Origin: Erpobdella octoculata
Taxonomy: Eukaryota > Annelida > Clitellata > Hirudinida > Erpobdellidae
Length of the DNA stretch: 64,000 nt
Direction: 5' to 3'
NCBI GenBank assembly: GCA_963978895.1
Contig: OZ022238.1
Location: forward strand, 32,612,796-32,676,795
Position 1 is the stretch's first letter, and each line of letters starts with the position of its first letter. A program made the position numbers and the translations under genes. The notes below the pieces were generated by a model. The model saw nothing but the letters and a program-made list of their open reading frames with translations. It was not told where the DNA came from and ran no database searches. Positions 21,579 to 32,900 of the stretch are shown here, in pieces.

Positions 21579-24476
21579 TCAATATCCGTTCGTCATACGA
21601 AGAAAAAAATGAGTTTTAAGTCGTTTCCTAAAAACATAAACGCTATCGACACACGCCGGATCGGTAAGTTCAATCGGTAGATTGTTCCAGGTAGTTGGAC
21701 AAGAAACTGGAAAAGCCCTCGGTCCAAACGTCCTGGTTCCGCAGGAAGGAACAAGAAGCTGACCGGAAGAAGCCGAGCGAAGGTGAGATCGGCCAGGAAA
21801 CTGAGTCACCGGAATGCACAGACCGGAGAGGTATGACGGCGCAGAACCATGGAGGCATCGGTACGCAGTGAGAGATAGCTTGAAGTCGATACGCGCCTGC
21901 ATGTTCAGCCAGTGTAGTCGGTCGTGAATCGCTTTAGTGACATGACCGTATCGAGGCAATCGGAGAATCAGCCTAGCCGTGGCACGCATGACACCATCAA
22001 GCCGCCTCATTAACAGATCCGGTATTCCACTGAGTAGACAATTACAATAATCAAGTCTAGACAAGATCAAAGCGCGGGCAAGTGCATGCGAAGAATCGAC
22101 CGTGAGGGATTTGCGAACTGACCTCATCTGTCGTAGATGGTAGTAACTGGTGTTGACCAATTTTGCAACGTGTTCGCTGAAAGTCAGTTGAGAATCTATA
22201 ATGACCCCAAGATTGCGAACCCTATCGACGAGACGAATGATGTTTCCAGCTATATTGATCTCGTCAAAGGTGCAGTGCAACCGACGTCTAGAGGATCCCA
22301 GTAGAATGACCTCTGTCTTGGAGGCATTTAACTTTAGTCGATTGCATTTCATCCATTCCATTATCTCCGAAACGCAGCCGTCCAATCTGTCCGCGAGCAC
22401 ACCGATACTCTCAGTGCCGCAATGATCGTAGATTTGTAGATCATCAGCATAACCATGAATATTGAAACCACGTTGAGCAACCAGGGCAAAAACATCTGAA
22501 GTGTATGCAATGAAGAATAGCGGTCCTAGAATTGAACCTTGTGGAACACCACACACAATCGAGGACCAACCAGAAAGGATACCTCCATAACGAACACACT
22601 GCCTCCGATCGCAAAGATACGAACCGATCCACCGAAGAGCAACAGAATCAATGCCAAATGTACGCTCCAATCTGGTCACGAGGATTCCATGATCAACGCA
22701 ATCGAATGCAGCGCTGAGATCGAGCATAGCGAGCAGTGTTACCATCCCTCGATCGGTTGCCAAGAGAACATCCGAAGTAACCTTGAGCAATGCAGTTTCC
22801 GTCGAACGGCACCTCCGATAGGCAGACTGATGCTCCGGCAGAAGGTTGTGTCCATCCAGGTGATGTTGAATTTGTTTGTTAACCGCCCGTTCCAAAACCT
22901 TAGAGATGAACTGAAGATTCGAAACTGGGCGATAACTGGCAGGCAGAGAAGCATCCAGCGTAGATTTTTTCAAGATTGGCGTGACCTCGGCCACTCTGAA
23001 TGGGACCGGAAAGTGACCAGTGTCCAACGATTTATTAAACAGATCTGTAACGAATGGGGACAAGGTTTCTGAAACTTCTTTGATGAGCCATGTTGGCGCC
23101 GGGTCTAGACCACATGACTTGTTTGGAGAGTTCTTAATTAGGTCCTTGACGTCATCCTTAGTAAGAGTCGCAAAGTTGCTGAAACGTTCTCCAGAGAAGG
23201 TGTTGAACTCAGGCGTATCCGAATCAAGGGTAGACGCTCGGACGTCCGTGACCTTCTTCTCAAAAGAACTCATGAATTGCTCTGCAGTCAGACCATCCTG
23301 AAGAATGAAAGATCGTTTCTTTCCCATCACGGCAGACAAATCTCTCCACAGCTTGCTTGCGTTTCCTGCACTCTCCGCAATCGTATCTTGCCAGTACGCA
23401 TCCTGTGCTCTCCTATAAAAATCCTGGCAAAAACGTAACTGCGCAACCCATTTATCACGGTCAGAGATCAGTCGGGTTCTTCTGTAAATTCTTTCAAGAA
23501 AACGAGCTTTTCGTTTCTGCTCGCCGCAAGCAGAATTGAACCATGGAGTGATCGGACGATAATTTCTCAAGGCTGACCGACGTGGAGCATGCTTCTCAAC
23601 AAGATCGGTCAGTATTCTGTTGTACATCGCAGCCATTTCATCCGGTCCAAGGCCGCTCCAGCTGCTGTCCTCAGTGCAGAGTTTGCTTGATTTGAGATCC
23701 TGTAAAAAAAGATCACGATCAAAGGTCTTCCATGCCCTGCCTGTTACCATTAGTGATACAGGATTTGGTTTCATGAGTGGCAGTCTTGAAATGATCAGAG
23801 AATGATCGGACACAGATGGAACATACACTTCACAAGCAACAGAAGATGACTGAGCTGGGTCCTTCGTGATGACAACGTCTAAGGTATGTCCGGCTTTGTG
23901 GGTTGGTGAAGAAATATTCTGGACAAGGCCAAAGCAATCCACGATCGTGTTGAATTTCATTGTCCATACATCATCCGGTTTGTCCAAGTGAATGTTGATA
24001 TCTCCAACGACAAGAATATGGCAGCTGTGAACAGTTAATTCTTCAAGCATCTGGCTGAAATCCTCCAAGAACTGGTCAGAAACTCGTTCACTTCCAGGCC
24101 GGTAAATGACCACAGCAATTGTTCTAACACTCCTTAAGATAAGCATTACAGAAACGAATTCAAAAGTCTCAACTTTGCTGGTAAGATTCATTCGGCGGGC
24201 TTTGCACGATTCTTTGCAAATCCACGCAACCCCGCCCCCCAGTAGACGACCAGATTGCATCTTTTGTGTAGCAGACCTCGCCAAACGTTTTCGTTCCCGT
24301 GCCTGATCCACGCACGTGTATCCATCCGGTGTGATTCTTGCGAGAGTGATGTCTTCTGATGATTCGTGAAAAGTCTCGGCAACTGCGAAGGCATCAAGAT
24401 CATGTTCAGCGATGATATTTGTCAGCGATGCACTTTTATTTCCGATCGACTGACAATTCAAATATCCAATAGTCAA
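21579..24476 (-). CDS. LINE ORF2: APE endonuclease and reverse transcriptase, intact
   Basis: Unbroken 965-codon ORF2 of a CR1/L2-group (L2, Crack or Daphne-like) non-LTR retrotransposon. N-terminal apurinic-type endonuclease, residues about 1-235: LNCQS, catalytic Glu in AVAETF (34), VVGDINIH (156-163), HTLDVVIT (197-204), and SDHS (223-226). Reverse transcriptase, about 440-730: SYRPVSNLQFISKVLERAV, LDLSAAFDCVDH with catalytic Asp near 586, GVPQGSILGP (643-652), and YADD (676-679). The C-terminal region ends with PTTWNNLPIELTDPA. The endonuclease nicks target DNA and the polymerase copies the RNA there. All catalytic residues I can identify are present, so the protein may be active. ORF1 lies 38 bp upstream in the same transcript. 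Confidence 0.96.
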   Translation of the reverse strand: MTIGYLNCQSIGNKSASLTNIIAEHDLDAFAVAETFHESSEDITLARITPDGYTCVDQARERKRLARSATQKMQSGRLLGGGVAWICKESCKARRMNLTSKVETFEFVSVMLILRSVRTIAVVIYRPGSERVSDQFLEDFSQMLEELTVHSCHILVVGDINIHLDKPDDVWTMKFNTIVDCFGLVQNISSPTHKAGHTLDVVITKDPAQSSSVACEVYVPSVSDHSLIISRLPLMKPNPVSLMVTGRAWKTFDRDLFLQDLKSSKLCTEDSSWSGLGPDEMAAMYNRILTDLVEKHAPRRSALRNYRPITPWFNSACGEQKRKARFLERIYRRTRLISDRDKWVAQLRFCQDFYRRAQDAYWQDTIAESAGNASKLWRDLSAVMGKKRSFILQDGLTAEQFMSSFEKKVTDVRASTLDSDTPEFNTFSGERFSNFATLTKDDVKDLIKNSPNKSCGLDPAPTWLIKEVSETLSPFVTDLFNKSLDTGHFPVPFRVAEVTPILKKSTLDASLPASYRPVSNLQFISKVLERAVNKQIQHHLDGHNLLPEHQSAYRRCRSTETALLKVTSDVLLATDRGMVTLLAMLDLSAAFDCVDHGILVTRLERTFGIDSVALRWIGSYLCDRRQCVRYGGILSGWSSIVCGVPQGSILGPLFFIAYTSDVFALVAQRGFNIHGYADDLQIYDHCGTESIGVLADRLDGCVSEIMEWMKCNRLKLNASKTEVILLGSSRRRLHCTFDEINIAGNIIRLVDRVRNLGVIIDSQLTFSEHVAKLVNTSYYHLRQMRSVRKSLTVDSSHALARALILSRLDYCNCLLSGIPDLLMRRLDGVMRATARLILRLPRYGHVTKAIHDRLHWLNMQARIDFKLSLTAYRCLHGSAPSYLSGLCIPVTQFPGRSHLRSASSGQLLVPSCGTRTFGPRAFPVSCPTTWNNLPIELTDPACVDSVYVFRKRLKTHFFLRMTNGY

Positions 24477-24514
24477 GTACTTGTTTCGAACGTATGATTC
24501 TGTGTTGGAGCTTT

Positions 24515-25186
24515 TCAGATTTTTCCCGCAACGGGAAGTCTTCTGTTAACTATCCTGTCCCCCGCGATGAACAGATTCGTCTCTCCAGCTCGTATTCTCT
24601 GCTTCATACTTTCGACTAGGAGTTTTCGTGCTTCTCTTTCTTTTGGAGTCATATCCCGATGTATAAAAACTGCTGACCAACCTCCTTCCTTCATCATCCT
24701 CAAGTTTTTTGCCAACTTGAGAAGATTCGACTGTTGATTTTCGTTTTTCAATACCAGTTTCAACGGTCTTGGTCGAGCAGGTTCACTCTCTCCTTCGATT
24801 CTTTTCCCAAGTCTAATTAAGTTAACAATTTCGACATCATCACAAGAGATTAACTTCAGCAATTCCTCGATCTTCGATTTGCACTTATCAGGTGTAGACG
24901 AACTCGACTCGCCCAGCCCATAGACAACAACAGAGGTCCTTCTCCTGAGCTTGTCGGCTTCCTCATCCTTGTCATCCTGTGTCTTTGCGTCGAGAGCTTT
25001 TTTAAGGCAAAGCTGTAGGCCTGATGCCTGCTCACCCTTCTCAGTCAGAACAGAATGGTGTATTTTCTTGACGCCTTCTGATAATTCGTCAACCCTTTCT
25101 TTGAAAAGATCGGACCACTTTTTTGTTGCTGTATCAACCTTATTTGAGAGAGGTTCAAGATCAACATCTGCAATTTTCTTTGTCAA
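24515..25186 (-). CDS. LINE ORF1: coiled-coil/RRM-like RNA-binding protein
   Basis: 223 codons directly upstream of ORF2 on the same strand; the stop is 38 nt before the ORF2 Met. The N-terminal third is Lys/Glu-rich and helical in character (KWSDLFKERVDELSEGVKK), probably a coiled coil. Then RTSVVVYGLGES, VEIVNLIRLGKR, RPRPLKLVLKNENQ and MTPKEREARKLL follow the order seen in L1/CR1-type ORF1 RRM domains. It would bind LINE RNA to form the retrotransposition particle. The frame is open further upstream to about 25195, so the true start may be lost by 5' truncation at the (TA)n tract near 25220. No frameshift is seen. Confidence 0.85.
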   Translation of the reverse strand: MTKKIADVDLEPLSNKVDTATKKWSDLFKERVDELSEGVKKIHHSVLTEKGEQASGLQLCLKKALDAKTQDDKDEEADKLRRRTSVVVYGLGESSSSTPDKCKSKIEELLKLISCDDVEIVNLIRLGKRIEGESEPARPRPLKLVLKNENQQSNLLKLAKNLRMMKEGGWSAVFIHRDMTPKEREARKLLVESMKQRIRAGETNLFIAGDRIVNRRLPVAGKI

Positions 25187-25217
25187 ACCCCTAATTTTAA
25201 ATGCTTGCTACTTGCTA

Positions 25218-25236
25218 TTTATATATATATATATAT
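25218..25236. repeat. (TA)n tract at the LINE/hAT junction
   Basis: Short pure TA run between the 5' end of the LINE and the first base of the next hAT-like terminus. Confidence 0.9.
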
Positions 25237-26283
25237 CAGTTGCGGATCTAGGGGGCCCCGGGCCCCCCCTTTCAGTTTTCAAAAAATTGCAATTTTTAGC
25301 TTGAAGTTTTTGTTTCTGTATCATGAGGCTTTATCTTTACTAAATTTATCTCTTGACCATCAATAGTTCTGATAATTGGCATATATTTAAGAATTTCGGG
25401 CCTTTTTCAAACCAATTCAATACAAAATATAATTCAAATAATATCTCAAAAAATATTTAGACTTTCACCGGCAGGTCCAGCAAAAAAGTTGAAAACGACA
25501 CCTTCTTTTTTCTAAATAAGTTTAGACGGCTCAACAACAAGTTCTTAAAACAGTAATCAATTGTAATATGAATAAACGCTGTAAGTTCAGGGACGTCAAT
25601 TTGGAGGGAGCAGAGTGGGTATTCTTCTTATGACTCTTCAATGATCCACATGACGTATTTTGGGCCCCCAAGAAATAGAAATGAGTTCCCAAAATTGACC
25701 TAAGAAGTGTAAATTTGAAGATTCAGAGGTTTGAACTTTTCTGTAAAGAAATGAACCACCAGTTTTTAGTTTATTTAATGAAAGCGATATTTGATTTTTT
25801 AAAGTATATAATCAAAACTTAGTTTTTTTCCATATTGATTCGAAAGTTTCTTATATTTTCAATTTACACATATTTCACATATTAAGTATTTAAAAGAAAG
25901 TGGTCAAGGTATTTCTATTTCATAGACTTATTATCATCCACAAATTGCAAACAATTAGTAGCTGCCTAATTGCAAAGGTTTTTCATGGTTCACTTAATTT
26001 TAGCTTTTAAGTGACTGATGATCTAACTCTATGATGAAAAACGAGGGGTTTTGTGTTGATATTGCTCCAGAGAGCAAAAATACAGAAATAAAGTGAAGAG
26101 AAAAAAAGAAAAAAGAGGGGAACAATGTAAGTAGATTAAAAGTTTAATTTTCCTTTTGTTTGGTTTTACTAAATAAAAAATTCAAGTTATCTTACAACGG
26201 ACTTTATAACGACAGCAATAAAAATTAAAAAAAAATGAAAAAAAATTCGGACCCTCCTTACGAAATTCCTAAATCTGCCACTG
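25237..26283. mobile_element. hAT-like non-autonomous element, 1047 bp
   Basis: Starts CAGTTGCGGATCTAGGGGG and ends CCTAAATCTGCCACTG, imperfect inverted repeats starting CAGT(G/T)GC. The left end is GGCCCC-rich. No 8-bp target duplication is visible because the left flank is a TA tract. A second hAT-type end, CAGGGACGTCAATTTGG, lies inside at 25588 and matches the termini of the element at 37769-39602. No coding region. Confidence 0.65.
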
Positions 26284-26299
26284 CAAAAAACATATTGTT

Positions 26300-27360
26300 T
26301 TTATTTCTGAAGCAGCAGTTCTTTGAAAAGTGCCCGTCGGAAATGGTTGAGTACTTGTTGGAGAAAGAAAGTGGCAATGTCAATTAGTTGAGTCGTTGGG
26401 TCAACAAGTACAATCAGGCTCATCCAGAAAAGAGATTAGCGAAAATTGAGAACAATAACAGGATTGGTCGGAATCAGGGTCAGCCGGTCAGTTATCCTGG
26501 AATGTCTGGTCCCCATTGTCACAGTGTCAACAGATTGAACATATGGCAAAAGATTGTCCACAGAATAGCCACAGAAGTCCAGCTATGTGTCAAACTCATA
26601 GAGATGCTACCATGACACCACCATGCAAGGATTCTGGAGTAGTGAATGCATGCACTGCTATGGTCCTTGAAGGTAAAATGTACGAGGTCAAATTAAAGTG
26701 TGGCTGCGTTTTACCAGTCACAGCGGATGGTTGTCTTCATTCAGGAGGAAGACGTAAGTTCACCAGAGGTTTTGTAAACAAAAAAACCTGTAAAGGTTTT
26801 GAAGGACACTGGCTGTACAGCGATTATGTAAAGGAATCGTTGGTACACGTCAGATGACCGGAAGAACAAGACCATGTGGTTTGATAGACCGCACAGTACG
26901 TGTAGCCCTAACGGCAATAGTTAAAATTAAAACCGACTGGTGGTTTGTATGCAGAATCTGTTTTGTGATCTGGTGCTGGGAAATGTAAATGGGGAAGGAA
27001 GTTCAAATGCAATAGCTGAAGGGAAAAACATTTGCTGGCAGCCACAGAAACCAACTCCTGACTACGACAACCCACAGGAAATAGATCGGGTGAATTATAC
27101 GAGAACGTCTGCTGAATCGGTTTCATTTCAAAGAAAGAAAAAGAACACGTGTGCCACTTCAAAATTGAGAAACAAAGTTGAGGCAAGAGTTCAAGTTTCG
27201 AATTTGCCAAAGGAAAGACCAAGGCTCTGTCTTCTGCCAAAAATCAAGTTGGGAGTAGCAAATGAGCAAAATAGTTGAAATCATCTATTTTCGGAAATGC
27301 TCGCCCAGTTGACACTACACGCAGAGAGCAAGAGATTGAAAGGAAGCTTAAAGAAAAATC
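26300..27360 (+). pseudogene. decayed Ty3/Gypsy-type Gag-protease region
   Basis: A broken plus-strand reading frame with a retroviral-type zinc knuckle spread over two frames (CQQIEHMAKDC at about 26525-26557). A protease-like region follows (FTRGFVNKKTC, VKESLVHVR, then after a stop a segment ending CDLVLGNVNGEG), then a Lys-rich stretch to 27280. The catalytic DTG triad is not intact in the frames I read. This is the usual Gag C-terminus to protease order of Gypsy elements. Several frameshifts and stops make it a relic. A SINE interrupts it at 27368. No reverse transcriptase or integrase remains. Confidence 0.7.
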
Positions 27361-27367
27361 AGGCTAT

Positions 27368-27595
27368 CAAGGCACTGGTGGCAGAGCGGTAGAGCGTTTG
27401 CCTGTGGATTGTTAGGTCGGCAGTTCGAGCCTCACCGGCGTCACCAGCGTAACTCCCTTAAGCAAGAAGTTCACTCGCATTCGCTAGGGGGTAGGCGCCT
27501 ATAAACGGCTGCCTCTTCTGCCTCCGCGTGGCCTAGAAGCCTACGTTACGTGGCCTAACGCCATGTTAAACATTGTCCAAAAATAAAAAAAGAAA
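27368..27595 (+). mobile_element. tRNA-derived SINE, second family
   Basis: Head GGTGGCAGAGCGGTAGAGCG (A box) and GGCAGTTCGAGCCTCACCGG (B box), followed by AACTCCCTTAAGCAAGAAG and a GC-rich body ending CCATGTTAAACATTGTCC and an A-rich tail AAAAATAAAAAAAG. It has no core in common with the SINEs at 17965 and 20697. It lies inside the Gypsy-type relic. Confidence 0.8.
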
Positions 27596-27649
27596 CTGCT
27601 TTCAAACAGAAATTTATAAGCGGTCTTAAAAACACCAAGTGTTTTCTTT

Positions 27650-27772
27650 GGAAGAGGGGGGATATGTAAGATGTAGATGTCACATCATACGTATATATTT
27701 GTGTAAATAACTTATTTTATTGTCTTTTATTATGTTAATTAGTCAAATTAGTATACAACTGTAGATAACTAA
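27650..27772 (+). mobile_element. probable polypurine tract and LTR remnant
   Basis: GGAAGAGGGGGGATA followed by TGTAAGATGTAG has the look of a polypurine tract and the start of a 3' LTR. About 105 bp of LTR-like sequence remains before Gag-like codons resume. Only one copy is seen, so this rests on context. Confidence 0.45.
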
Positions 27773-27905
27773 GATTCCTTATCCGAAGTTTTTTGAGGGT
27801 GACGACATTGACGCATTTGTGCTGAGATTTGAGTCATTGGCAAAAGCCAATGGTCACCCTCAGAAAATAGAATCAAAAGAGTTGTCAGAATCAAGAGATT
27901 TCTGA
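27773..27905 (+). pseudogene. Gypsy-type Gag N-terminal fragment
   Basis: One frame reads IPYPKFFEGDDIDAFVLRFE followed by SLAKANGHPQKIESKELSES, resembling the conserved start of the Gag core in invertebrate Gypsy elements (F.EGDDIDAFL.RFE..A.A). A stop follows at 27903. It is cut off by the Helitron end at 27983. Confidence 0.65.
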
Positions 27906-29392
27906 AACGTGAAATATTGTTAGATTGATTCAGTTCGAAAGAAGTACTAGTCCGGAATTTTAATTCGAGAAAAATTGTCTTACTAGAGTGCCCGTTGCGG
28001 CCTCGCTCGCTTGAAATTAGAAAATTTGTAGATTCCGGCCAATTTTTTACGGACCGGCCCATCGACAACTTGGCCCGGCCCATTTCATAAGCCAAAATTT
28101 CAGGCCCGACCCAGTCCGTCTAATTTGGGCCCGGCCTAATTATACAGGCCTAAAATTTCTATATACTTGGCGAAAAATCTCGGCACGTCACACTTGAACT
28201 TTGGGTTTGGCCCGACCCATCTGAAGACCCTAAAATCACGTCCTGGCCCGGTCCTTGTAGTCTTCTAATCCATAGAGCCTTACACGGATTTCTTTAAACC
28301 GGCTTTTTTTATGGGCAGAATATTCTGGCTTATTATTTAGACCCAAACTCAACCGTTTCATAAGCAAAAAGGTCGAGGCTTGGCCCGGTCCGTGATGAAC
28401 TGGACTCAGCCAGTTTTAAAGGCATGGAAACTAATTTTTCAACAAAATAATAAAACGTGTTTCTTATTATCTTAAAAAAACCTAAAAACTGAATTTTAAT
28501 GTTTTCACATTTTCAGTTATTGAGTTTTTAAGCAAATAATCTTTTTCTCCATCCAACATTTGTAGTCCTGGAATCCAAAACATAAAAATTTTTTGTTAAA
28601 ACATGTGTAACTTTATTGGCTAAGTAGTATCTAATTACTAATTCTTATATCTGTAGCAGGGTTGTTAACGCTACTTTTTCAAAGTAGCGCCGCTCTTCGC
28701 TACCGCCACCAGTCTTAGTAGCGGCGCTACCGCTACTGAAATTTATAAGTAGCGTCGCTACCGTTACCGCTACTCTGCTAAGGACTCATAAAAAGTTACA
28801 AAGTAGCATTAGCAACCCGTATATGATTTTCATATGACATCAACAGTATTGCTCATTTCGGTGCATTCAAAGTTAATAAACTGATTTATTTTCAATATCA
28901 TCATTATCCATCGTTAGTTTTTTTTTAATTTGAATGGCTTGAAATAAAGATGAGAAAAAATTACTTTGAAGAAATAAAACCATTTAGAATGTTTGAAACT
29001 ACACCTAAACATTAAAATCTTTTCTCATCTTGTTTCTTTGTTTGACTAAAACTTTGCCATGCGCAAAAACATCATCATTTCAAAATGCTCACTTCTCATG
29101 CGGTACGTAGTGGCACGAAAACTCTGCTACAAAACGAAAACAACCGCTCAACGGCTGCACTAGATGGCACACCGGTATTTAATGAAATGTATAGTTTTCG
29201 GATATGTGGATAAGCTTTGAGACTCTCAGGATTTATTTCAGGATCTGCTAAATACTTTTCGATCTGAGAATCTGCGTCTTGGGTACATGAGCTAGATGTT
29301 TATCTCTTCTTGCAAAAAGCGAGAAGAAAAGGTTTTCTGGAGTGGTTGATGCACTGCTGAAGCCAGGAACAGAAGTGGATGAATCGATGCTG

Positions 29393-29847
29393 TTAGATGT
29401 TGATGGTCTTGGCTCCGTCGAGTTCAAAAACACAACAACACGCTCCTTTAAGATTAATTTCAGTTGGGTCATGTGGGTCGTCTACCCAATACAATTTGAA
29501 TCTAGGATTGACCACGGCAGTAAGCTGGGTTTCCTTGTTGTTATTTTTGTCAAAGCAAGCTGTTATTGAAATGTTTAATGCGTAAACCAAGGGCTCACAC
29601 ACATTGAGCTGAGCAGAATTATTGTTATCGGGCTGGAGCAATGACTCTAGTTTGCTAATCATTACGTACAATGTAGGCAACCTAGTTCAACTTCTCGCTC
29701 ACCTTGTAGTTTGTCTAACCCGTCACAAACATGTTTCATTACCAAAAAGTACTCGCCGATAAATTTTTTCTGTTTTGGCAGTAAACCCTTGATTTTCAAA
29801 TCATCACATTTTGTGTCAAATTTTGGCTCCAGATCAAGGTTGGTCAA
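29393..29847 (-). pseudogene. hAT transposase fragment
   Basis: Two overlapping minus frames. The first (29662-29847) has KKFIGEYFLVMKHVCDGLDK and LQGEREVELGCL. The next (29393-29680) continues PTLYVMISKLESLL, CEPLVYALNISI and LTAVVNPRFKLYWVDD. The EY..VM......LDKLQGE ... PTL ... L.A....PRFKL order is that of the hAT transposase C-terminal half. A frameshift joins the two frames. The catalytic core and the dimerisation tail are absent or degraded, so it is non-functional. Confidence 0.8.
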
Positions 29848-30744
29848 GATTGCGTCGTAATAAGAATTCCAACGGGTGTCGCCTGGAGTACATAGTAAAG
29901 TTCCTAGCGCCTTCTTGATTGCATTTGCTGACGTTACAGATCTATTTTGCTTGTTTCAAAGACCAAATAACGTTTAGATTTTAAGTTCGAGCAAGTATGC
30001 GATTGCGAAGGAAAAGTTGAAACAGCACCAGAAAAAAACTATTTTCTACTGTTCTCGTAAACCGTATATGTTCACATTCACCAAAAGCCACAAAATCGTC
30101 GAGGCATCACGCATGCCCGCTATGTCAAATCTGGCAATGGTCATTTAACACTAAATAAACACGCTTCAAAAACCCACATGCCTCGAGCAATCAGCAAGTT
30201 TGTAGAAAACATGGTTGTAATGTACAACAATTTTATTTGTCACATACAGTAAATAAGACAACTGGACAAGAAATAAGATCTTAAGATCAAACAAGCAAAA
30301 GACAATTGATCAAAAAGTTTAAAAAAACTGCCTTAAACTGTTTGTACAAACTGTAGGTATATTACACACTCAAACAGGCCAGATACCATACACCTCAAAA
30401 CATCACTAACACCCGCTGTACCACTTCTGCCACGCTTCAAAGAAACTCTCACGCTCGCTTTAGCAAGGTCAGGAAAGGTTCGACATTTCAAAGAAACGCC
30501 TACGCTCGTCGATCAATCAACTCGAATCAACCAGATTCATATTTCATGCATACTTCAAATAAAAACTAAATAACTTAATTGATATAAAAACATTTTTTGT
30601 TTTTTAATAAAAGTAGCGGTAGCGAATAGCGCTGAGAACAGCTAAAAAATGTAGCGGCGTTACCATCAACGATCTTGTGAGTCAATAGTAGCGCCGCTAC
30701 CACTACCGCTATTTTAAAAATAGCGCCGCTACAGTAGCGGTAGC

Positions 30745-31007
30745 CAGTGATGTTCAAGTTAACTGTAATACTAACTGAAAACGGAAAATAATAGAAGAAT
30801 ATTGGACAGTTAATTGTAATACTAATAGTAACTGAAAAATGATCAATAACTTTAACTGTAATAGTAACTGAATAATAAATTAAGTTAAATAATAGAAAAA
30901 TAATTACTAACTGAAAAATTTGATGTTAGTTACGTAACAAATAGTATAAATTAAAATGTTTAGTTAGTCGCGGCCTTTTGTTATTGATAAGGCTATTGCG
31001 ATCGTTG
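30745..31007 (+). mobile_element. fragment of the CAGTGATATTC hAT family
   Basis: Starts CAGTGATGTTCAAGTTAACTG and follows the 5' end of the element at 42843-45889, including the GTAATAGTAACTGAA repeats and TCGCGGCCTTTTGTTATT. It ends at GCGATCGTTG. No right terminus or target duplication was found, so it is a truncated nested insertion. Confidence 0.8.
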
Positions 31008-31149
31008 TATAATTGTAATTGTATATTCCTTACAGCGAAAGTTTTCAGCCGCTGTTTAAATGGCGTAGAACTTAGTGTTTCATCTCTCACGCTATCAGCC
31101 AGGCTGGCCCTGCTATTAAAAAGGCTACCGCTCTTAACAACCCTGATCT

Positions 31150-32900
31150 GTAGTATTTACAGCTTCAGAGTAGTCGAAAAAAATAATATCTTATTTTCCA
31201 TCTTACATTTGAAGTCCTGAAACCAAATTTTTCAAAATTATTAAAACATATATTTTGTAAGAATATACTTGGTACTAAATTGCAAAACTTTCACATTTTA
31301 GTTTTTGGAGTTTTTAATCAATTATTCTTTTTTCCCACTCCACATTTGAGGACTTGGAAACCAAATTATCAAAAATTGGTAAAACACATATATCTTTATT
31401 TCTCGAGTAGATACTAAATACTAATTTTTACATCAGCAGCACTTACAGTTTTTGAGCAGTAGTTATTCTAAAAAAACAAATTACCCTATTTTCCACCCCA
31501 CATTTGAGGTCCTGGAAACCAAATTTTCAAAAAATGGTGAAACGTTTTTTGTTATTATTTAAGAAGAATCTAGATACCAAACTTCAAAACCTTTTAATTT
31601 TTAGTTTTCGAGATATGCGTTGTTTTAGAAAAATGTTTGTTTTCCTGTTTCTTCAACGTTAGGAGCAAAATTTTCAAAAATCCTTTATTAGTGGGTGCTT
31701 ACTCTATAAAAGTAATATAAGTTCCAACTGTCACGTTCCTAGGATGAGGGATGAGGAAAATAGGGTTATTTGTTTTTTAGAATAATTCTATCCCGGTGTT
31801 GATTATCTGCCAGTCAGTCAGTCAGGACATGTTCTTTTATACAAAATATAGATTTCAAAACTTTCACATTTTTAGATTCTGAGGCCCCAAACATAAACTA
31901 TCAAAAAAAATGGTTGAAGACGTGTATTTTTATTTTTAAACAGCAGAATCTAAACACTTTTTTTCACATTTGTAGTATTGTTGATTTTTAAGTGGCAGTT
32001 ACTCTAAAAACCATATTTTCCACTCCACATTTGTGGTCCCAGAAAATAAATTATTTAAATACGGTCACACGTGTATATTTTTATCTTTTAAGAAGATCCT
32101 AAACACCAAATGTTAAAATATAGTTATTATTTTTTCAACCCCACATTTGAGGTCCTTGAAACCAAATTTTCAAAAAATGGCGAAACATGTATATCTTTAT
32201 TTTTTGCATAGATACTAAATACTAATATTTACATCTGTAGCATTTACAGTTTTTGAGTAGCAATTACTTTAAAAATCAAATAACAATATTTTCCACCTCA
32301 TATTTGAGGTCCTGGAAACCAAATTTTCAAAAAATGGCGAAACACGTATATCATTATTTTGTGAGTAGATACTAAATACTAAATTTTACATCTGTAGCAT
32401 TTACAGTTTTTGAGTAACGGTTACTCTAAAAACCAAATAACCATATTTTCCACCCCATATTTGAGGTCCTGGAAACCAAATTTTCCAAAAATGGGGAATA
32501 TGTATGTTTTTTTTGAGTGGATACTAAATACTAATTTTTACATCTGTGGCATTTACAGTTTTGAGTAGCAGTTACTTTAAAAACGAAATAACCACATTTT
32601 CCACCCCACATTTGAGGTTCTAGAAACCTAATCTTCAAAAATGGTGAAACACATATTTTTTTATTTTTTGAGTAGATACTAAATACTAATTTTTACATAA
32701 GCAGCACTTACAGTTTTTGAGTAGTAGTTATTCTAAAAAAAATACCCCTATTCTCCACCACACTTTTGAGGTCCTGGAAACCAAGTTTTCAAAAAATGGT
32801 GAAACATGTATTTTTTTATTTTTGAGAAGAATCTAGATACCAAATTTTAAAACCTCCTCATTTTTGGTTTTCGAGAAATGCGTTGTTTTAGAAAAATGTT
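31150..32900 (-). repeat. tandem array of 150-165 bp units inside Helitron A
   Basis: Units recur with CACATTTGAGGTCCTGGAAA near 31499, 32141, 32299, 32456, 32607 and 32762, each with ATGGTGAAACACGTAT and TTTACAGTTTTTGAGTAG segments. The same units occur in Helitrons B (34870-35260) and D (62300-62960). Confidence 0.85.

Larger units (their letters stand above)
28657..31145 (-). mobile_element. hAT element with TIR CAGGGTTGTTAACG, 2489 bp, perfect TSD
   Basis: Flanked by ATCTGTAG at 28649-28656 and 31146-31153. Termini CAGGGTTGTTAACGCTAC and ...CTCTTAACAACCCTG. Both ends carry GTAGCGGTAGCG-type subterminal repeats. Minus-strand transposase remnants lie at 29393-29847. A second copy, 40067-41729, shares the ends and the 29990-30600 segment. 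A fragment of another hAT family (30745-31007) is nested near the right end. The element itself is nested in Helitron A. Confidence 0.93.

Noticed and set aside
22539..23072. 177-codon plus-strand frame opposite the LINE ORF2
   Set aside because: Antisense shadow of a conserved reverse-transcriptase region; no motif of its own.
25237..26283. Target-site duplication for the hAT-like element
   Set aside because: The left flank is (TA)n and the right flank is CAAAAAAC. No 8-bp match exists, so boundaries rest on terminal repeats only.
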